Below are positions 1-9,089 of a stretch of DNA of 64,000 nucleotides, in pieces (position 1 is the stretch's first letter; each line of letters begins with the position of its first letter). The notes beneath the pieces are model-generated. The model ran no database searches, was not told the DNA's origin, and saw only the letters and a program-made list of their open reading frames with translations. Both the position numbers and the translations under genes were made by a program. Source of the stretch: Galbitalea sp. SE-J8 (GTDB lineage Bacteria > Actinomycetota > Actinomycetes > Actinomycetales > Microbacteriaceae); the NCBI RefSeq assembly GCF_030345695.1, contig NZ_JAUASV010000019.1, forward strand, positions 1 through 64,000, read 5' to 3'.

Positions 1-69
1 ACCGACACCGACACCGACACCGACGCCAAGGAGGTCTCCACCGACAGCGCCCTCGAACTCACCGCCTGA
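1..69 (+). CDS. 3' end of an unidentified gene, C-terminal Thr-Asp repeat
   Basis: Only the last 22 codons are inside the window. They read as four Thr-Asp pairs, then AKEVSTDSALELTA and a TGA stop. The acidic Thr-Asp tail looks like a low-complexity C-terminal extension, and no domain can be named. About 120 bases without a recognisable gene separate it from the tRNA that follows on the other strand. Confidence 0.45.
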   Translation, partial: TDTDTDTDAKEVSTDSALELTA

Positions 70-191
70 ACCATCAACAGTTCGAAGGAACCCGAGCTAC
101 ACCACTACCTGGGGCTTGACCGCCGCGGAACGTGCGGCAATCAAAGAATCCCGAGCCGTGGATTCGGCCCGGGGTTCGCGAGAACAACTTA

Positions 192-266
192 TGGTGCCCC
201 TGGAGGGAGTCGAACCCCCAACCCTTTCCTTAGGACGGAACTGCTCTTCCATTGAGCTACAGAGGC
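192..266 (-). tRNA. tRNA-Arg (anticodon CCU)
   Basis: Read on the minus strand, a complete cloverleaf folds. The acceptor stem is GCCTCTG with CAGGGGC, the D-stem GCTC/GAGC, and the seven-base anticodon loop GTCCTAA gives CCU. The T-arm carries TTCGACT. Discriminator A at 195 is followed by a CCA triplet at 192-194. The first anticodon-stem pair is a G-A mismatch. Confidence 0.93.
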
Positions 267-333
267 CGGCGCCACAAGTCTAGCGACGAGCACCCCGGCC
301 GAGGCTCCGACGGACGCCGCCCGCGCACCGACG

Positions 334-1182
334 TCAGTACTTCGTGGGCCGGGGAAGCTTGAGTGCGAGCTGGTGGATCCCGTGCGTCGAGGTGGCCGTG
401 AGCCACTTGCTCTTCTTGACCCAGGGGAACCCGGCGGTGCACGCATCCTGCTCGTACGTGTGCGCGTGCTGGCTGAAGAAGCACAGTGCCCACTTCCGGC
501 TGCTGCTGACCGCGCCGTAATCGACCACGGTGTTCATCAGCAGCGGCCAGGCGAAGGTCTTCGTCTTCGTGCTCAGCGTCAGCTGTGTCAGTGGCCGCCA
601 GGGGGTGGTGATGCTTTTCGCGCTCTTGCGCACGCTGTACACCTTGAGCGTTCCCGGGCCGATGCGCTTCGCCCCCGCCAACCTGCCCGAGATCGAGGTG
701 AAGTGCTGGGCCGGCACGGCATAGTGCCCGGTCGCCGGCGAGACCTCGAAACGGAATCCGAAGTCTTCAGAGCTGCGAGAACGCTTGTGCGTGATCACGG
801 CGGTGGTCTGGGAGGCAGCATCATCCTCGTCATCGCTGATCTGGGAGCCGGCGTGCGCGGGGGGCGTCGCTCCCTTGCTGGCCGCGAAGACCACCGCGAA
901 CGACTCCGCGTCGGACAGCGTCGGCGTGAAGGCATACCTCCCGGATCGGTCGACCTTCACCGGGTCTCCGACCGGATCGAGCAGCTCCCCGCCTTCGAGA
1001 AACGCCCAGTAGCTGTATCCGGGCAGTTGCGGGCCGACCAGACGCCCCGTGATGACGACCATGCCGCCCGCGTCGGCCGGATCGCCGTCCGCATCCGCCG
1101 GATCGTCGGCGTGTGCGGCGTCGACCGCCACGAGGCAGGTCAGCGCCAGCACGAGGGCCATCAGCCGGGCCGCACGTCTCAT
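334..1182 (-). CDS. secreted protein of unknown function, tandem paralog 1
   Basis: I do not recognise a named family. The protein is about 282 residues. A Sec signal peptide (MRRAARLMALVLAL...) ends near DAAHA, followed by a short Asp/Ala/Gly-rich linker. Two beta-rich segments then begin with VITGRL and SISGRL and contain GRYAF-type strands, reminiscent of carboxypeptidase-regulatory or prealbumin-like folds. The C-terminal third has two cysteines (ALCFF...DACTAGF) that could form a disulfide. The ATG at 1182 is preferred over an upstream in-frame start because it begins the signal peptide. It is the first of three tandem paralogs, and its body is closest to paralog 3. Confidence 0.75.
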   Translation of the reverse strand: MRRAARLMALVLALTCLVAVDAAHADDPADADGDPADAGGMVVITGRLVGPQLPGYSYWAFLEGGELLDPVGDPVKVDRSGRYAFTPTLSDAESFAVVFAASKGATPPAHAGSQISDDEDDAASQTTAVITHKRSRSSEDFGFRFEVSPATGHYAVPAQHFTSISGRLAGAKRIGPGTLKVYSVRKSAKSITTPWRPLTQLTLSTKTKTFAWPLLMNTVVDYGAVSSSRKWALCFFSQHAHTYEQDACTAGFPWVKKSKWLTATSTHGIHQLALKLPRPTKY

Positions 1183-1236
1183 GGGGCGCACTCTAACAGC
1201 GAAGCCGACGCTCGAGAACACCGCCGTGCGACGGCC

Positions 1237-2157
1237 TCAGTAGTATCTCTTCGCCTTCGGCACCTTCAGCGCGAAATTCCTGATCCCGTGCGTCGACGTC
1301 GCCGTGAGCCACCTGCTCGTCTTCACCCACGGGACCCCCGCGGTGCACGTCTGCTGGTATTTGTGCAGGTGACGACTGTAGCTGTCGAAGCACAGCGCCC
1401 ATTTTCGGCCTTTGCCGACCACGCCGGGGTGGCCGGAGTCGTCGTAGTACATCAGCAGGGGCCAGGCGAAGACGCTCGCCTTCTTGTTCAGCGTCAACCG
1501 GCGGAACCACCACTCGCCGATCCCTTTCGCCTTCGTGCTCACGTTGTACAACCTGATCTCCCCCGAGGCGAATCGCTTCGCACCGGTGAGTCGACCGGAG
1601 ATCGAGCTGAACCGCTGAACGGGAACGACAAACTGCCCGCTCCGGGGCGAGACATCGATCGAGGTCTCGTAGTACGTGTATCCGCGCGAACGATGGTGAC
1701 CGATCACGGCCGTCGTGCCCGGCCCCTCCTCGAGGTCGTTGTACTGGGCGCGGGCCCGCGGGTCGTCGCGCACGGGCGGCGTCGTGCCCGCACTCGCCGC
1801 GAACTCCACGGAGAAGGAGTCCCTGCTGTGCACCGTCACCGTGAACGCATACGCCCCGGACGCACTGACCTCGACCGGCTCGCCGATCTGGCCCCGGAGA
1901 CCTTCGTCGTTGACCTGGGCGTCACCGTCGAGGAACGCCCAATAGGTGTACCCCGGCAGCTGCGGACCGACCAGACGCCCCCTGATGACGACCGGGCTGC
2001 CCACATCCGAGGAATCAGCGGCCACATCGGCGGAATCGCCTTCGACGTCGCCGGAACTGCCGTCGGCGTCGGCCGGATCGTCGGCGTGGGCGGCCCCGAC
2101 GGCCGTCAGCGGCGCGAGCAGGAGAACGACAGCAACCAGCCAGGCCGCACGCTTCAT
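1237..2157 (-). CDS. secreted protein of unknown function, tandem paralog 2
   Basis: About 306 residues with the same architecture as its neighbours: signal peptide MKRAAWLVAVVLLLAPLTAV ending near AAHA, an acidic linker, VIRGRLVGPQLPGYTYWAF, a second SISGRL segment, and a conserved pair of C-terminal cysteines (ALCFDS...QTCTAG). The body is the most divergent of the three. Its signal-peptide DNA and the bases upstream of the start are nearly identical to those of paralog 3. The start at 2157 is chosen because the signal peptide begins there. Function unknown; a secreted cell-surface or extracellular adhesion role is only an inference. Confidence 0.75.
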   Translation of the reverse strand: MKRAAWLVAVVLLLAPLTAVGAAHADDPADADGSSGDVEGDSADVAADSSDVGSPVVIRGRLVGPQLPGYTYWAFLDGDAQVNDEGLRGQIGEPVEVSASGAYAFTVTVHSRDSFSVEFAASAGTTPPVRDDPRARAQYNDLEEGPGTTAVIGHHRSRGYTYYETSIDVSPRSGQFVVPVQRFSSISGRLTGAKRFASGEIRLYNVSTKAKGIGEWWFRRLTLNKKASVFAWPLLMYYDDSGHPGVVGKGRKWALCFDSYSRHLHKYQQTCTAGVPWVKTSRWLTATSTHGIRNFALKVPKAKRYY

Positions 2158-2301
2158 GCGGAGCACCGTAGCACGCGCGAAAAGACCGGAAACGGCCACC
2201 GGGCGCAGGGGCGTCCGGCAGAGTGGCGTACGGCTCGGAAGCACAGAGGCTGGCGCGGCGACACTAGCGACGACCGGCCCCCGACCTGTGTCGCGCGAGC
2301 G

Positions 2302-3162
2302 TCAGTACCGCTTCGCCGCGGGAACCGCGAGCGAGAAGCCGTGGATCCCGTGCGTCGAGACGCCCGTGATCCACGTGCTCTTCTTCACCCACGGGAAGCC
2401 TGCGGTGCAGGTCTGCTGGTACTTGTGCGCGTGCTGACTGTAGAAGCACAGCGCCCACTTCCGATCGGTGCTGACCGCACCGTAGTCGACCGTGCTGTTC
2501 ATCAGCAGGGGCCAGACGAAGGCGTTCGTCTTCTTGCTCAGCGTCAGCTGTGTCAACGGCGGCCGGTACCCGGCGATGGCTTTCGCACTCTTGCGCACGC
2601 TGTACACCGTGAGCGTCCCGGAGCCGATGCGCTTCGCCCTGGTCAACCTGCCGGAGATCGACGTGAAGTGCTGGGTCGGGACGACATACTGACCCGTCGT
2701 GGGCGAGACGGCGAAGCTGAACCCGAACTCCTCGGATTTGCCGGACCGCTTGTGACTGATCACGGCGACAGTATGGGAGGCCGCATCGTTCTCGTCGTGC
2801 TGAGCGGTGACCTTCGGGTCGTCGAGCACGGGCGGCGTGTCGCCCTTGCTCGCGGCGAACACCACCGAGAACGTCTCCTTGCCCCAGAGCGTCGGCGTAA
2901 ACGAATAGGTGCCCGACCGACCGACCACGACCGGGTCCCGCACGTCGCCGCCCTCGAGAAACGCCCAGTAGGTATATCCGGCCAGCTGCGGGCCAGCCAG
3001 GCGCCCCGTGATCACGACCGTGCTGCCCGCAACGGCAGAGTCGCCGGTCGCGTCGGCCGGATCGCCGCCGGCGTCAGGGGGATCGTCGGCGTGGGCGGCG
3101 CCGACGGCCGCCAGCGGCGAGAGCAGGAGGACGACAGCAACCAGCCAGGCCGCACGCTTCAT
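2302..3162 (-). CDS. secreted protein of unknown function, tandem paralog 3
   Basis: 286 residues: signal peptide, Asp/Pro/Gly linker, VITGRLAGPQLAGYTYWAF, SISGRL segment and the cysteine pair ALCFY...QTCTAGF. The first ~25 codons and about 40 bases upstream of the ATG match paralog 2 almost exactly. The mature body (YSVRKSAKAI, TQLTLSKKT, DYGAVSTDRKWALC) instead resembles paralog 1. The gene is therefore a mosaic, consistent with duplication followed by gene conversion. It is transcribed in the same direction as the CHAP hydrolase immediately upstream. Confidence 0.75.
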   Translation of the reverse strand: MKRAAWLVAVVLLLSPLAAVGAAHADDPPDAGGDPADATGDSAVAGSTVVITGRLAGPQLAGYTYWAFLEGGDVRDPVVVGRSGTYSFTPTLWGKETFSVVFAASKGDTPPVLDDPKVTAQHDENDAASHTVAVISHKRSGKSEEFGFSFAVSPTTGQYVVPTQHFTSISGRLTRAKRIGSGTLTVYSVRKSAKAIAGYRPPLTQLTLSKKTNAFVWPLLMNSTVDYGAVSTDRKWALCFYSQHAHKYQQTCTAGFPWVKKSTWITGVSTHGIHGFSLAVPAAKRY

Positions 3163-3219
3163 GCGGAGCACCGTAGCACGCGCGAAAAGACCGGAAACGG
3201 CCGCCGAGCGCGGGACAAG

Positions 3220-4326
3220 CTACTCGCCGGGCCGCGGCGGCGCGTACAGGTAGGCCGCCACATCCGTCGCGGGTATCGTGCGCGTGCCGTACAGGTGGTC
3301 GTTCTGGTAGTTGTATTCCTCGATGAGCACCGTGCCGTCGTCGTTCACCGCGGCGACGTAGCCGACGTGGCCGCCGAACCACGCGACCGAGCCCTTCTTC
3401 GGCGTCGTGGAGACCGTCCAGCCGTGCGCCTCCCAGTTGTACTTCCACTGGTAGGCGTTGCCGCCGAGCGGCGTGAGGTAGTGCCAGTCCATGAGGAACG
3501 GCGCCGTCGTCGAACCGGCGTCCTCGTTGAGCTTCCAGGCGACGAAGTCGACGCACTCCCGGTAGAAGTAGTTGAGCGGCGAGAGGCCGCCGCCCTGGTT
3601 CAGGGAGAGCTCGGAGAAGTAGGGGTAGTCGTCGCCGGCCTCGCGCGCGCCGGACTTCTGGTAGGCCTGCCAGTTCGCATCCCGCAGCCGGTTCGAGCGC
3701 TGGGCGGCGAGATCGGCGCGGGTGGTCGCGGTGAACGGGTCGCGGGTCGCGTCGATCGACGTCGCGTCCGCCGGCACCGAGAGCGCGGAGCCGACGGATG
3801 CCGACGCGGCCGCGCTGGAGGCCGGCGGCTGGGTGAACGCGTACGCCGGCAGCCCCGCCGAGACGACGAGGCCAGCGACGGCCGTCATGGTGAGGAGGGC
3901 GGTCACGGGCCTGCGGGTGGTGTGCGCGTGCGCGCGCGACGGCACCGACGCGCGCGCGTCCGCGTAGGCGGGTGCGGCCGGGGGCACGAAGGCGGACGGC
4001 GACGCGGCGGCCGTCGACGCGGCCGCGGCGCGCCGTACGCGCGGGGACTGCGGCACGGGCACGGCGCGGGGCGCACGCGCGGCCTGCGGCACGGGCGCGG
4101 CGCGCGGCTCGACGACGGGGCGCGGCGCCTGCGCGGCGCGACGCGACGGCTTCGACGAGCGGCGGCGCTCGGCCTCGCGCAGCTCGCGGCGCGTCGGGAA
4201 CGGTGACGCCCCGTCCGAACCGGCGGGCACGGCCGGAGCTGCCGACGTGGCCGGAGCAGAGGGTGCAGGCTCGCCCGAGAGGATCGCAGCGAACACGCCG
4301 TCAGCGGTCGCGCGCGGATCGGTCAC
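3220..4326 (-). CDS. membrane-anchored CHAP-domain peptidoglycan amidohydrolase
   Basis: With the GTG at 4326 the protein has 368 residues. The first ~140 are a cytoplasmic Pro/Ala/Arg-rich low-complexity region, followed by a single membrane segment or uncleaved signal (about 140-162). A C-terminal CHAP domain follows, with catalytic Cys near residue 258 (YRECVDFVAW) and His near 320 (FGGHVGYV), then an acidic EEYN motif. CHAP enzymes cut peptide bonds in peptidoglycan; a role in cell-wall remodelling is inferred. An in-frame ATG at 4389 would add 21 residues, but the GTG fits better. The hydrophilic N-terminus resembles those of actinobacterial divisome-associated hydrolases. Confidence 0.8.
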   Translation of the reverse strand: MTDPRATADGVFAAILSGEPAPSAPATSAAPAVPAGSDGASPFPTRRELREAERRRSSKPSRRAAQAPRPVVEPRAAPVPQAARAPRAVPVPQSPRVRRAAAASTAAASPSAFVPPAAPAYADARASVPSRAHAHTTRRPVTALLTMTAVAGLVVSAGLPAYAFTQPPASSAAASASVGSALSVPADATSIDATRDPFTATTRADLAAQRSNRLRDANWQAYQKSGAREAGDDYPYFSELSLNQGGGLSPLNYFYRECVDFVAWKLNEDAGSTTAPFLMDWHYLTPLGGNAYQWKYNWEAHGWTVSTTPKKGSVAWFGGHVGYVAAVNDDGTVLIEEYNYQNDHLYGTRTIPATDVAAYLYAPPRPGE

Positions 4327-4433
4327 GGACGATCGACCCCCGGAGTTCCTACGAGCTGATGGTGAACGAGCGACGGGGCGCCCGCGCACCCGAGGCTACG
4401 TGAGCCCTCGAATTATCACAAATCGATTACGAC

Positions 4434-4931
4434 TCAGGCGGCTCGTGCCAGGTACTCTTCCCAGTCCGGCACGCCGCGCTCGACGCCGCGCACGAGCCAC
4501 GACGTCCCGTGCGGCGCCTTCGGCGTCACGAGCAGCGTCCAGTTCATCTCCTGCGGGGTGCGGTCGCTCTTGAGGTTGTTGCACCTGAGGCAGCACGCCA
4601 CGAGGTTCTCCCACGAGTCCTTGCCGCCGCGGGAACGGGGCAGGATGTGGTCGATGGTCGACGCGGAGCCGCCGCAGTAGCCGCAGCGGTTGTCGTCGCG
4701 CCGCAGCACGCCGCGCCGCGACACGGGAACGCTGCGCCCGTTCGGGATGCGCACGTAGCGCCGCAGGATGATGACCGACGGCCGGTCCCACGACCCGCTC
4801 GCCGCCCACACCGGATGCGCCGGATCCGACGCGACGACGGTCGCCTTCTGATTCATGACGAGCACGATGGCTCGCTTGAAGGAGACGACGCCGAGCGGTT
4901 CGTAGCCGGCGTTGAGGACGAGTGTGCGCAT
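4434..4931 (-). CDS. HNH endonuclease family protein
   Basis: 165 residues from the ATG at 4931, which follows an AAAGGAAC ribosome site. The N-terminal half begins MRTLVLNAGYEPLG, as in the conserved actinobacterial/cyanobacterial HNH family. The HNH fold is visible as CGYC (83-86), DH (94-95), Asn near 109 and CLRCN (114-118), so zinc ligands and the catalytic His are all present. The cellular substrate of this chromosomal family is not established. A strong terminator lies just upstream, so the gene is probably transcribed from its own short promoter region between 4931 and 5005. Confidence 0.85.
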   Translation of the reverse strand: MRTLVLNAGYEPLGVVSFKRAIVLVMNQKATVVASDPAHPVWAASGSWDRPSVIILRRYVRIPNGRSVPVSRRGVLRRDDNRCGYCGGSASTIDHILPRSRGGKDSWENLVACCLRCNNLKSDRTPQEMNWTLLVTPKAPHGTSWLVRGVERGVPDWEEYLARAA

Positions 4932-5005
4932 CCGGGTTCCTTTCGAATCGGCCCGCACGGCTTGCGGGCTTTCGATGGCTCTCGGTGGCGTCGAACGAGG
5001 GGGGT

Positions 5006-5042
5006 AAAACAAAAGGCACCGTCTGGCGAACCAGACAGTGCC
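5006..5042 (-). terminator. intrinsic terminator, minus strand
   Basis: Read on the minus strand, GGCACTGTCTGG pairs with CCAGACGGTGCC across a TTCG tetraloop (one T-G pair). It is followed by TTTTGTTTT, a textbook Rho-independent terminator. It begins immediately after the TAG of the 33-codon ORF at 5043. Confidence 0.85.
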
Positions 5043-5144
5043 CTACCGACGACGCGCGGGTATGAGGTGCCCGCACGCAGTGCTGAGCCGTATGAGCACG
5101 ACCGCGCGCCGACCCGTGGGTTGGGTGGTGTGCGGCGTGATCAT
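5043..5144 (-). CDS. 33-residue ORF directly followed by a terminator (small protein or leader peptide)
   Basis: ATG at 5144 is preceded by GAGGGA eight bases upstream. The frame starts MITPHTTQPTGRRAVVLI, has one Cys (STACGHL) and ends in an Arg-rich ARRR before TAG. The stop codon touches the terminator hairpin with no gap. It uses ATA twice, each time after CTC, although ATA is very rare in such GC-rich DNA. No homolog is recognised. It may be a genuine small basic protein, an attenuator leader for the HNH gene downstream, or the coding part of a small RNA. Confidence 0.5.
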   Translation of the reverse strand: MITPHTTQPTGRRAVVLIRLSTACGHLIPARRR

Positions 5145-5193
5145 TCGGCGTCCCTCGATCTCGATGTCTCCGAGGGCATCAGAGTAACCCATG

Positions 5194-5229
5194 CGCGTTT
5201 CGATTCCGTGTCGCCACGGAATCGACGCG
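5194..5229. terminator. strong hairpin, probable terminator of the NlpC/P60 gene
   Basis: CGATTCCGTG pairs perfectly with CACGGAATCG around TCGC. The stem is extended by CGCGT/ACGCG after a two-base bulge, giving about 15 bp. There is no U-tract, so it would be an actinobacterial hairpin-only terminator. It lies 60 bases downstream of the NlpC/P60 stop. Confidence 0.5.
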
Positions 5230-5288
5230 AAACGGATGCGGTGGGCGCGCGCCGTCCCAGGCCATCCGGCCCACGCCCACCGAGTCCG

Positions 5289-5966
5289 TTACGCGGCCGC
5301 TGCGGCCGCCGCCTTCTGCTTGCGCGCCGCCTGGAGCGCGGCGGCCTTCGCCTTCGCGATCACGGCATCCGTCCGCTTCTCCGCGCGCGTCGCGGAGAAC
5401 AGCCGCACGAAATAGTGATTGCGCGTGTAGATCGTGCGCACGTGCACCCGCTCGCCCGGCTTGGGGGCGTCGATGAAGCGGTTGCCGCCGACGTAGATGC
5501 CGACGTGCGCGCCGCCGCTCGTGATGACGAGGTCGCCCACGTCCGCGTGCTTGCGGCTCACGTGCTTGCCGAGCCGGCCCTGCGCGGCCGCCGAGTGCGG
5601 CAGCGCGATGCCGAACTGGGCGAACACGTAGCGCGTGAAGCCCGAGCAGTCGAAGCCCGCCGGGCTCGATCCGCCGTAGCGGTAGCGCGTTCCGGTGTAG
5701 CGCTTGGCGACCTTGATCACCTTCGCGTCGGTGTAGAGGTAGTGCGCGCGCGGGGTCGCCGCGTCGGCGGTGGACGTCGTGCCGATGGCCTGCGCGCCGA
5801 GGATCCCCGCGACGAGGGCGGGGACGACGAGGGCTCCGACGGCGAAGGCGCGTGGCCCCCGGCCGGTCGTGCCGGTCTTGCCGGTCTTGCCGGTCTTGCT
5901 GGTCGTGACCCGGCCGGTTCGGCCGGGGGTCGTGGGTCGGGTGGTTCGGGTTCCTACTGTTGCCAA
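5289..5966 (-). CDS. NlpC/P60 family secreted peptidoglycan hydrolase
   Basis: 225 residues from a TTG at 5966, chosen because AGGAG lies nine bases upstream. A Thr/Gly/Lys-rich cytoplasmic start is followed by a signal segment (about 38-68, ending TADA). The NlpC/P60 domain has catalytic Cys107 (GFDCSGFTRYVF) and His154 (GGAHVGIYVG). An Ala/Lys-rich tail ends the protein. The family are gamma-D-glutamyl endopeptidases that trim peptidoglycan stem peptides. A leader of roughly 150 bases upstream is longer than usual here; I looked for a c-di-AMP riboswitch and did not find the conserved blocks. Confidence 0.85.
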   Translation of the reverse strand: MATVGTRTTRPTTPGRTGRVTTSKTGKTGKTGTTGRGPRAFAVGALVVPALVAGILGAQAIGTTSTADAATPRAHYLYTDAKVIKVAKRYTGTRYRYGGSSPAGFDCSGFTRYVFAQFGIALPHSAAAQGRLGKHVSRKHADVGDLVITSGGAHVGIYVGGNRFIDAPKPGERVHVRTIYTRNHYFVRLFSATRAEKRTDAVIAKAKAAALQAARKQKAAAAAAA

Positions 5967-6165
5967 GAGGGATGCTCCTGCGCCCCCACGGCCCTAGGTT
6001 GCCGTCCCATCCGTTTCGTATGACTCTGCGGTACTCGAGCAAGAGACGGGTGAAGGGGGCGTCTGACGTCGAGGTCTTCCGGCCGTCGGTTCGGCCGAGT
6101 GGACCCGGCGACTATACGCAGTCGTTACCGTTCCGTGATAATCCCTGACCCGAACTGGGGGTACG

Positions 6166-6855
6166 TCAGCGCTGAACGTAGATGTGGACGGCGACCTCGT
6201 TCGGCAGCTCGAGCCCGTCGCCGGAGCCCTCCGCGGTGACGAACACGTAGGAGTCCGCCGCGGACGCCGTGACCGTCGCTCCGGGCACGACCCCGGCCGC
6301 GCGCAGCTGCGCGAGCAGCTCCGGCTCGAACTGCACGGGCTCCCCGAGCCGACGGATGATGCCGGTCACCTCGCCCTGCGACCGCACCCGCTCGACGAGG
6401 TTCTCGACGCCGTCGAGGAACGGCGGCGCGGGCTCGGCGCCGAGCTCGGCGAGACCCGGGATCGGGTTGCCATAGGGCGACTCGCGGGGCGAATCGAGCA
6501 GTTCGAGCACACGACGCTCCACCTGCTCGCTCATCACGTGCTCCCACCGGCAGGCCTCGTCGTGCACGTAGGCCCAGTCGAGGCCGATGACGTCGGCGAG
6601 CAGGCGCTCCGCGAGGCGGTGCTTGCGCAGCACGTGCACGGCGCGACTGCGCCCCGACACGGTCAGCTCGAGGTGGCGATCGCCCTCGACGACGACGAGC
6701 CCGTCGCGCTCCATGCGGGCGATGGTCTGCGACACCGTCGGGCCCGAGTGCCCGAGACGCTCCGAGATGCGCGCGCGGAGAGGCACGATGTTCTCCTCCT
6801 CGAGGTCGAGGATCGTGCGCAGGTACATCTCGGTCGTATCGACGAGATCGGTCAT
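6166..6855 (-). CDS. DtxR/IdeR-family iron-dependent repressor
   Basis: 229 residues, normal length. Winged-helix DNA-binding domain (1-73), dimerisation domain with metal ligands, and C-terminal SH3-like domain. Ligands align with DtxR numbering: Met10, His79, Glu83, His98, Cys102, Glu105, His106. It therefore keeps both iron sites and should repress iron-uptake genes when Fe2+ is plentiful. The ATG at 6855 follows GGGAGGA; a TAGGCT -10 box is at 6885-6890. A possible target in this window is the operator in front of the heme-binding lipoprotein at 21385. Confidence 0.92.
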   Translation of the reverse strand: MTDLVDTTEMYLRTILDLEEENIVPLRARISERLGHSGPTVSQTIARMERDGLVVVEGDRHLELTVSGRSRAVHVLRKHRLAERLLADVIGLDWAYVHDEACRWEHVMSEQVERRVLELLDSPRESPYGNPIPGLAELGAEPAPPFLDGVENLVERVRSQGEVTGIIRRLGEPVQFEPELLAQLRAAGVVPGATVTASAADSYVFVTAEGSGDGLELPNEVAVHIYVQR

Positions 6856-6977
6856 CCCAGTCCTCCCGGAAGGTGTGCGCGATCAGCCTACCGAGCCGCG
6901 CCGACGGCCCGGGGCGCGGCGCACGGCCCGGCGCAAGGGCCCTTCGTCCCGCGTCCGCCTCCGGACGCCCGGGCTAG

Positions 6978-8087
<1,110 letters not shown>

Positions 8088-8124
8088 GCCCGACCGACAC
8101 TGACCCCGGCCGTCGGGGACGGAG

Positions 8125-8643
8125 CTACTCGCCCTCGCCCGGGTCGTCGTCGATGACCTCGTCGATGTCGACCCCGTCGAGGTCCCCGCCGTGCGTGCGC
8201 CGCGGCGACTCGTCGTCGGCGTCGTCCTCGTCGAAGTCGTCCGCGTCCAGCTCGTCGTCCCCGTCGGCATCCGCGTCGCCCTCGTCGAGCTCCTCGACGG
8301 GCTCGTCCTCCGCCGCGGCGAGCGCCGCCTCCTCCTGCGCGGCCTTCCACTCGGCGAGGCGTTCGCTCCACGGCACCCAGTCGGGAGCGAGCAGCGCGCC
8401 CTCGGCCGGCAGCAGCTCGGCCTCGAGCACGCTCGGCTCGAGACCCTCGAGCCGTGCGACGCTCACCGTCCAGCGCCACCCGGGGTAGCCCGGCAGGAGG
8501 CAGTCGAACTGCAGCGACAGCACGTTCTCGCCCTCGTCGATCGTGTCGACGAGGTCTCCGACGGATGCCGCGGGCGCGATCTCGAGCGCCGCCGAGCGGG
8601 CCAGCTCGGCGAGCGCCGCATCCGCTCCGGTCGAGTCAGGCAT
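8125..8643 (-). CDS. DUF3027 family protein
   Basis: 172 residues. The first ~110 form the DUF3027-type domain (FDCLLPGYPGWRWTVSVAR, APDWVPWSERL). The last ~60 are a highly acidic Asp/Glu tail. The start overlaps the stop of the cold-shock gene by eight bases, so the two are probably translationally coupled. Pairing of DUF3027 with a cold-shock protein is usual in this family of bacteria. The function is unknown; the acidic tail suggests binding to a basic partner, which is inference. Confidence 0.8.
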   Translation of the reverse strand: MPDSTGADAALAELARSAALEIAPAASVGDLVDTIDEGENVLSLQFDCLLPGYPGWRWTVSVARLEGLEPSVLEAELLPAEGALLAPDWVPWSERLAEWKAAQEEAALAAAEDEPVEELDEGDADADGDDELDADDFDEDDADDESPRRTHGGDLDGVDIDEVIDDDPGEGE

Positions 8644-9019
8644 CCAGGTCGTCCGCGACCTTGCGCAGCACCTGGGCGATCTTCGAGCCGTGCGCGCGGT
8701 CGGGGTAGCGCCCGCGGCGCAGTCCCGCGCCGATGCCGTCGAGCAGCTTCACGAGGTCCTCGATGACGATCGCCATGTCGTCGGCCGAGCGGCGGTTGAG
8801 CTTGGAGAGGGTCACGGGCGCGTCGAGCACGCGCACCGAGAGCGCCTGCGCTCCGCGCTTGCCGTCGGCGATGCCGAACTCGAGCCGCGTGCCGGCCTTG
8901 ATGCCCGTGGTGCCCGCCGGCAGCGCGGAGGCGTGCAGGAAGACCTCCTGGCCATCGTCCGTCGCGATGAAACCGAAGCCCTTGACGTCGTCATAGAACT
9001 TGACCTTGCCGGTAGGCAT
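8636..9019 (-). CDS. cold-shock domain protein with C-terminal extension
   Basis: 127 residues. Residues 1-67 are a cold-shock fold with the RNA-binding motifs KGFGFI and EVFLHAS. The remaining ~60 residues form a helical extension absent from ordinary CspA (67 aa). The ATG at 9019 follows GAGGGAG, and a TATGCT -10 box is at 9053-9058. First gene of a two-gene operon with DUF3027. A role as RNA chaperone is known for the domain; the role of the extension is unknown. Confidence 0.88.
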   Translation of the reverse strand: MPTGKVKFYDDVKGFGFIATDDGQEVFLHASALPAGTTGIKAGTRLEFGIADGKRGAQALSVRVLDAPVTLSKLNRRSADDMAIVIEDLVKLLDGIGAGLRRGRYPDRAHGSKIAQVLRKVADDLDA

Positions 9020-9089
9020 GATGAATCGACTCCCTCGTGAACGGCCCACCCAAGCATAGGCGACGGGTCGGGGCCGTATGGTTGAGCGC

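Noticed and set aside
1-24. Four ACCGAC units as a tandem repeat or CRISPR-like array
   Set aside because: They are in-frame Thr-Asp codons at the end of a protein, with no spacers.
373-4206. Plus-strand open frame of 1277 codons
   Set aside because: It runs antisense to the three secreted paralogs and the CHAP gene, has Arg/His/Asp-rich composition typical of an antisense GC-rich frame, and shows no domain. Its length reflects scarce stop codons.
5967-6165. Possible c-di-AMP (ydaO) riboswitch before the NlpC/P60 gene
   Set aside because: The gene class and leader length fit, but the conserved GGGTGAATCC and GTCAGCTAACCTCG blocks are absent. A GACGGCAACC/GGCCGTG stem alone is not enough.
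8104-8118. CCCCG/CGGGG hairpin between serC and DUF3027 as a terminator
   Set aside because: A 5-bp stem is too common at this GC content to list as a separate feature; it is mentioned only as context.
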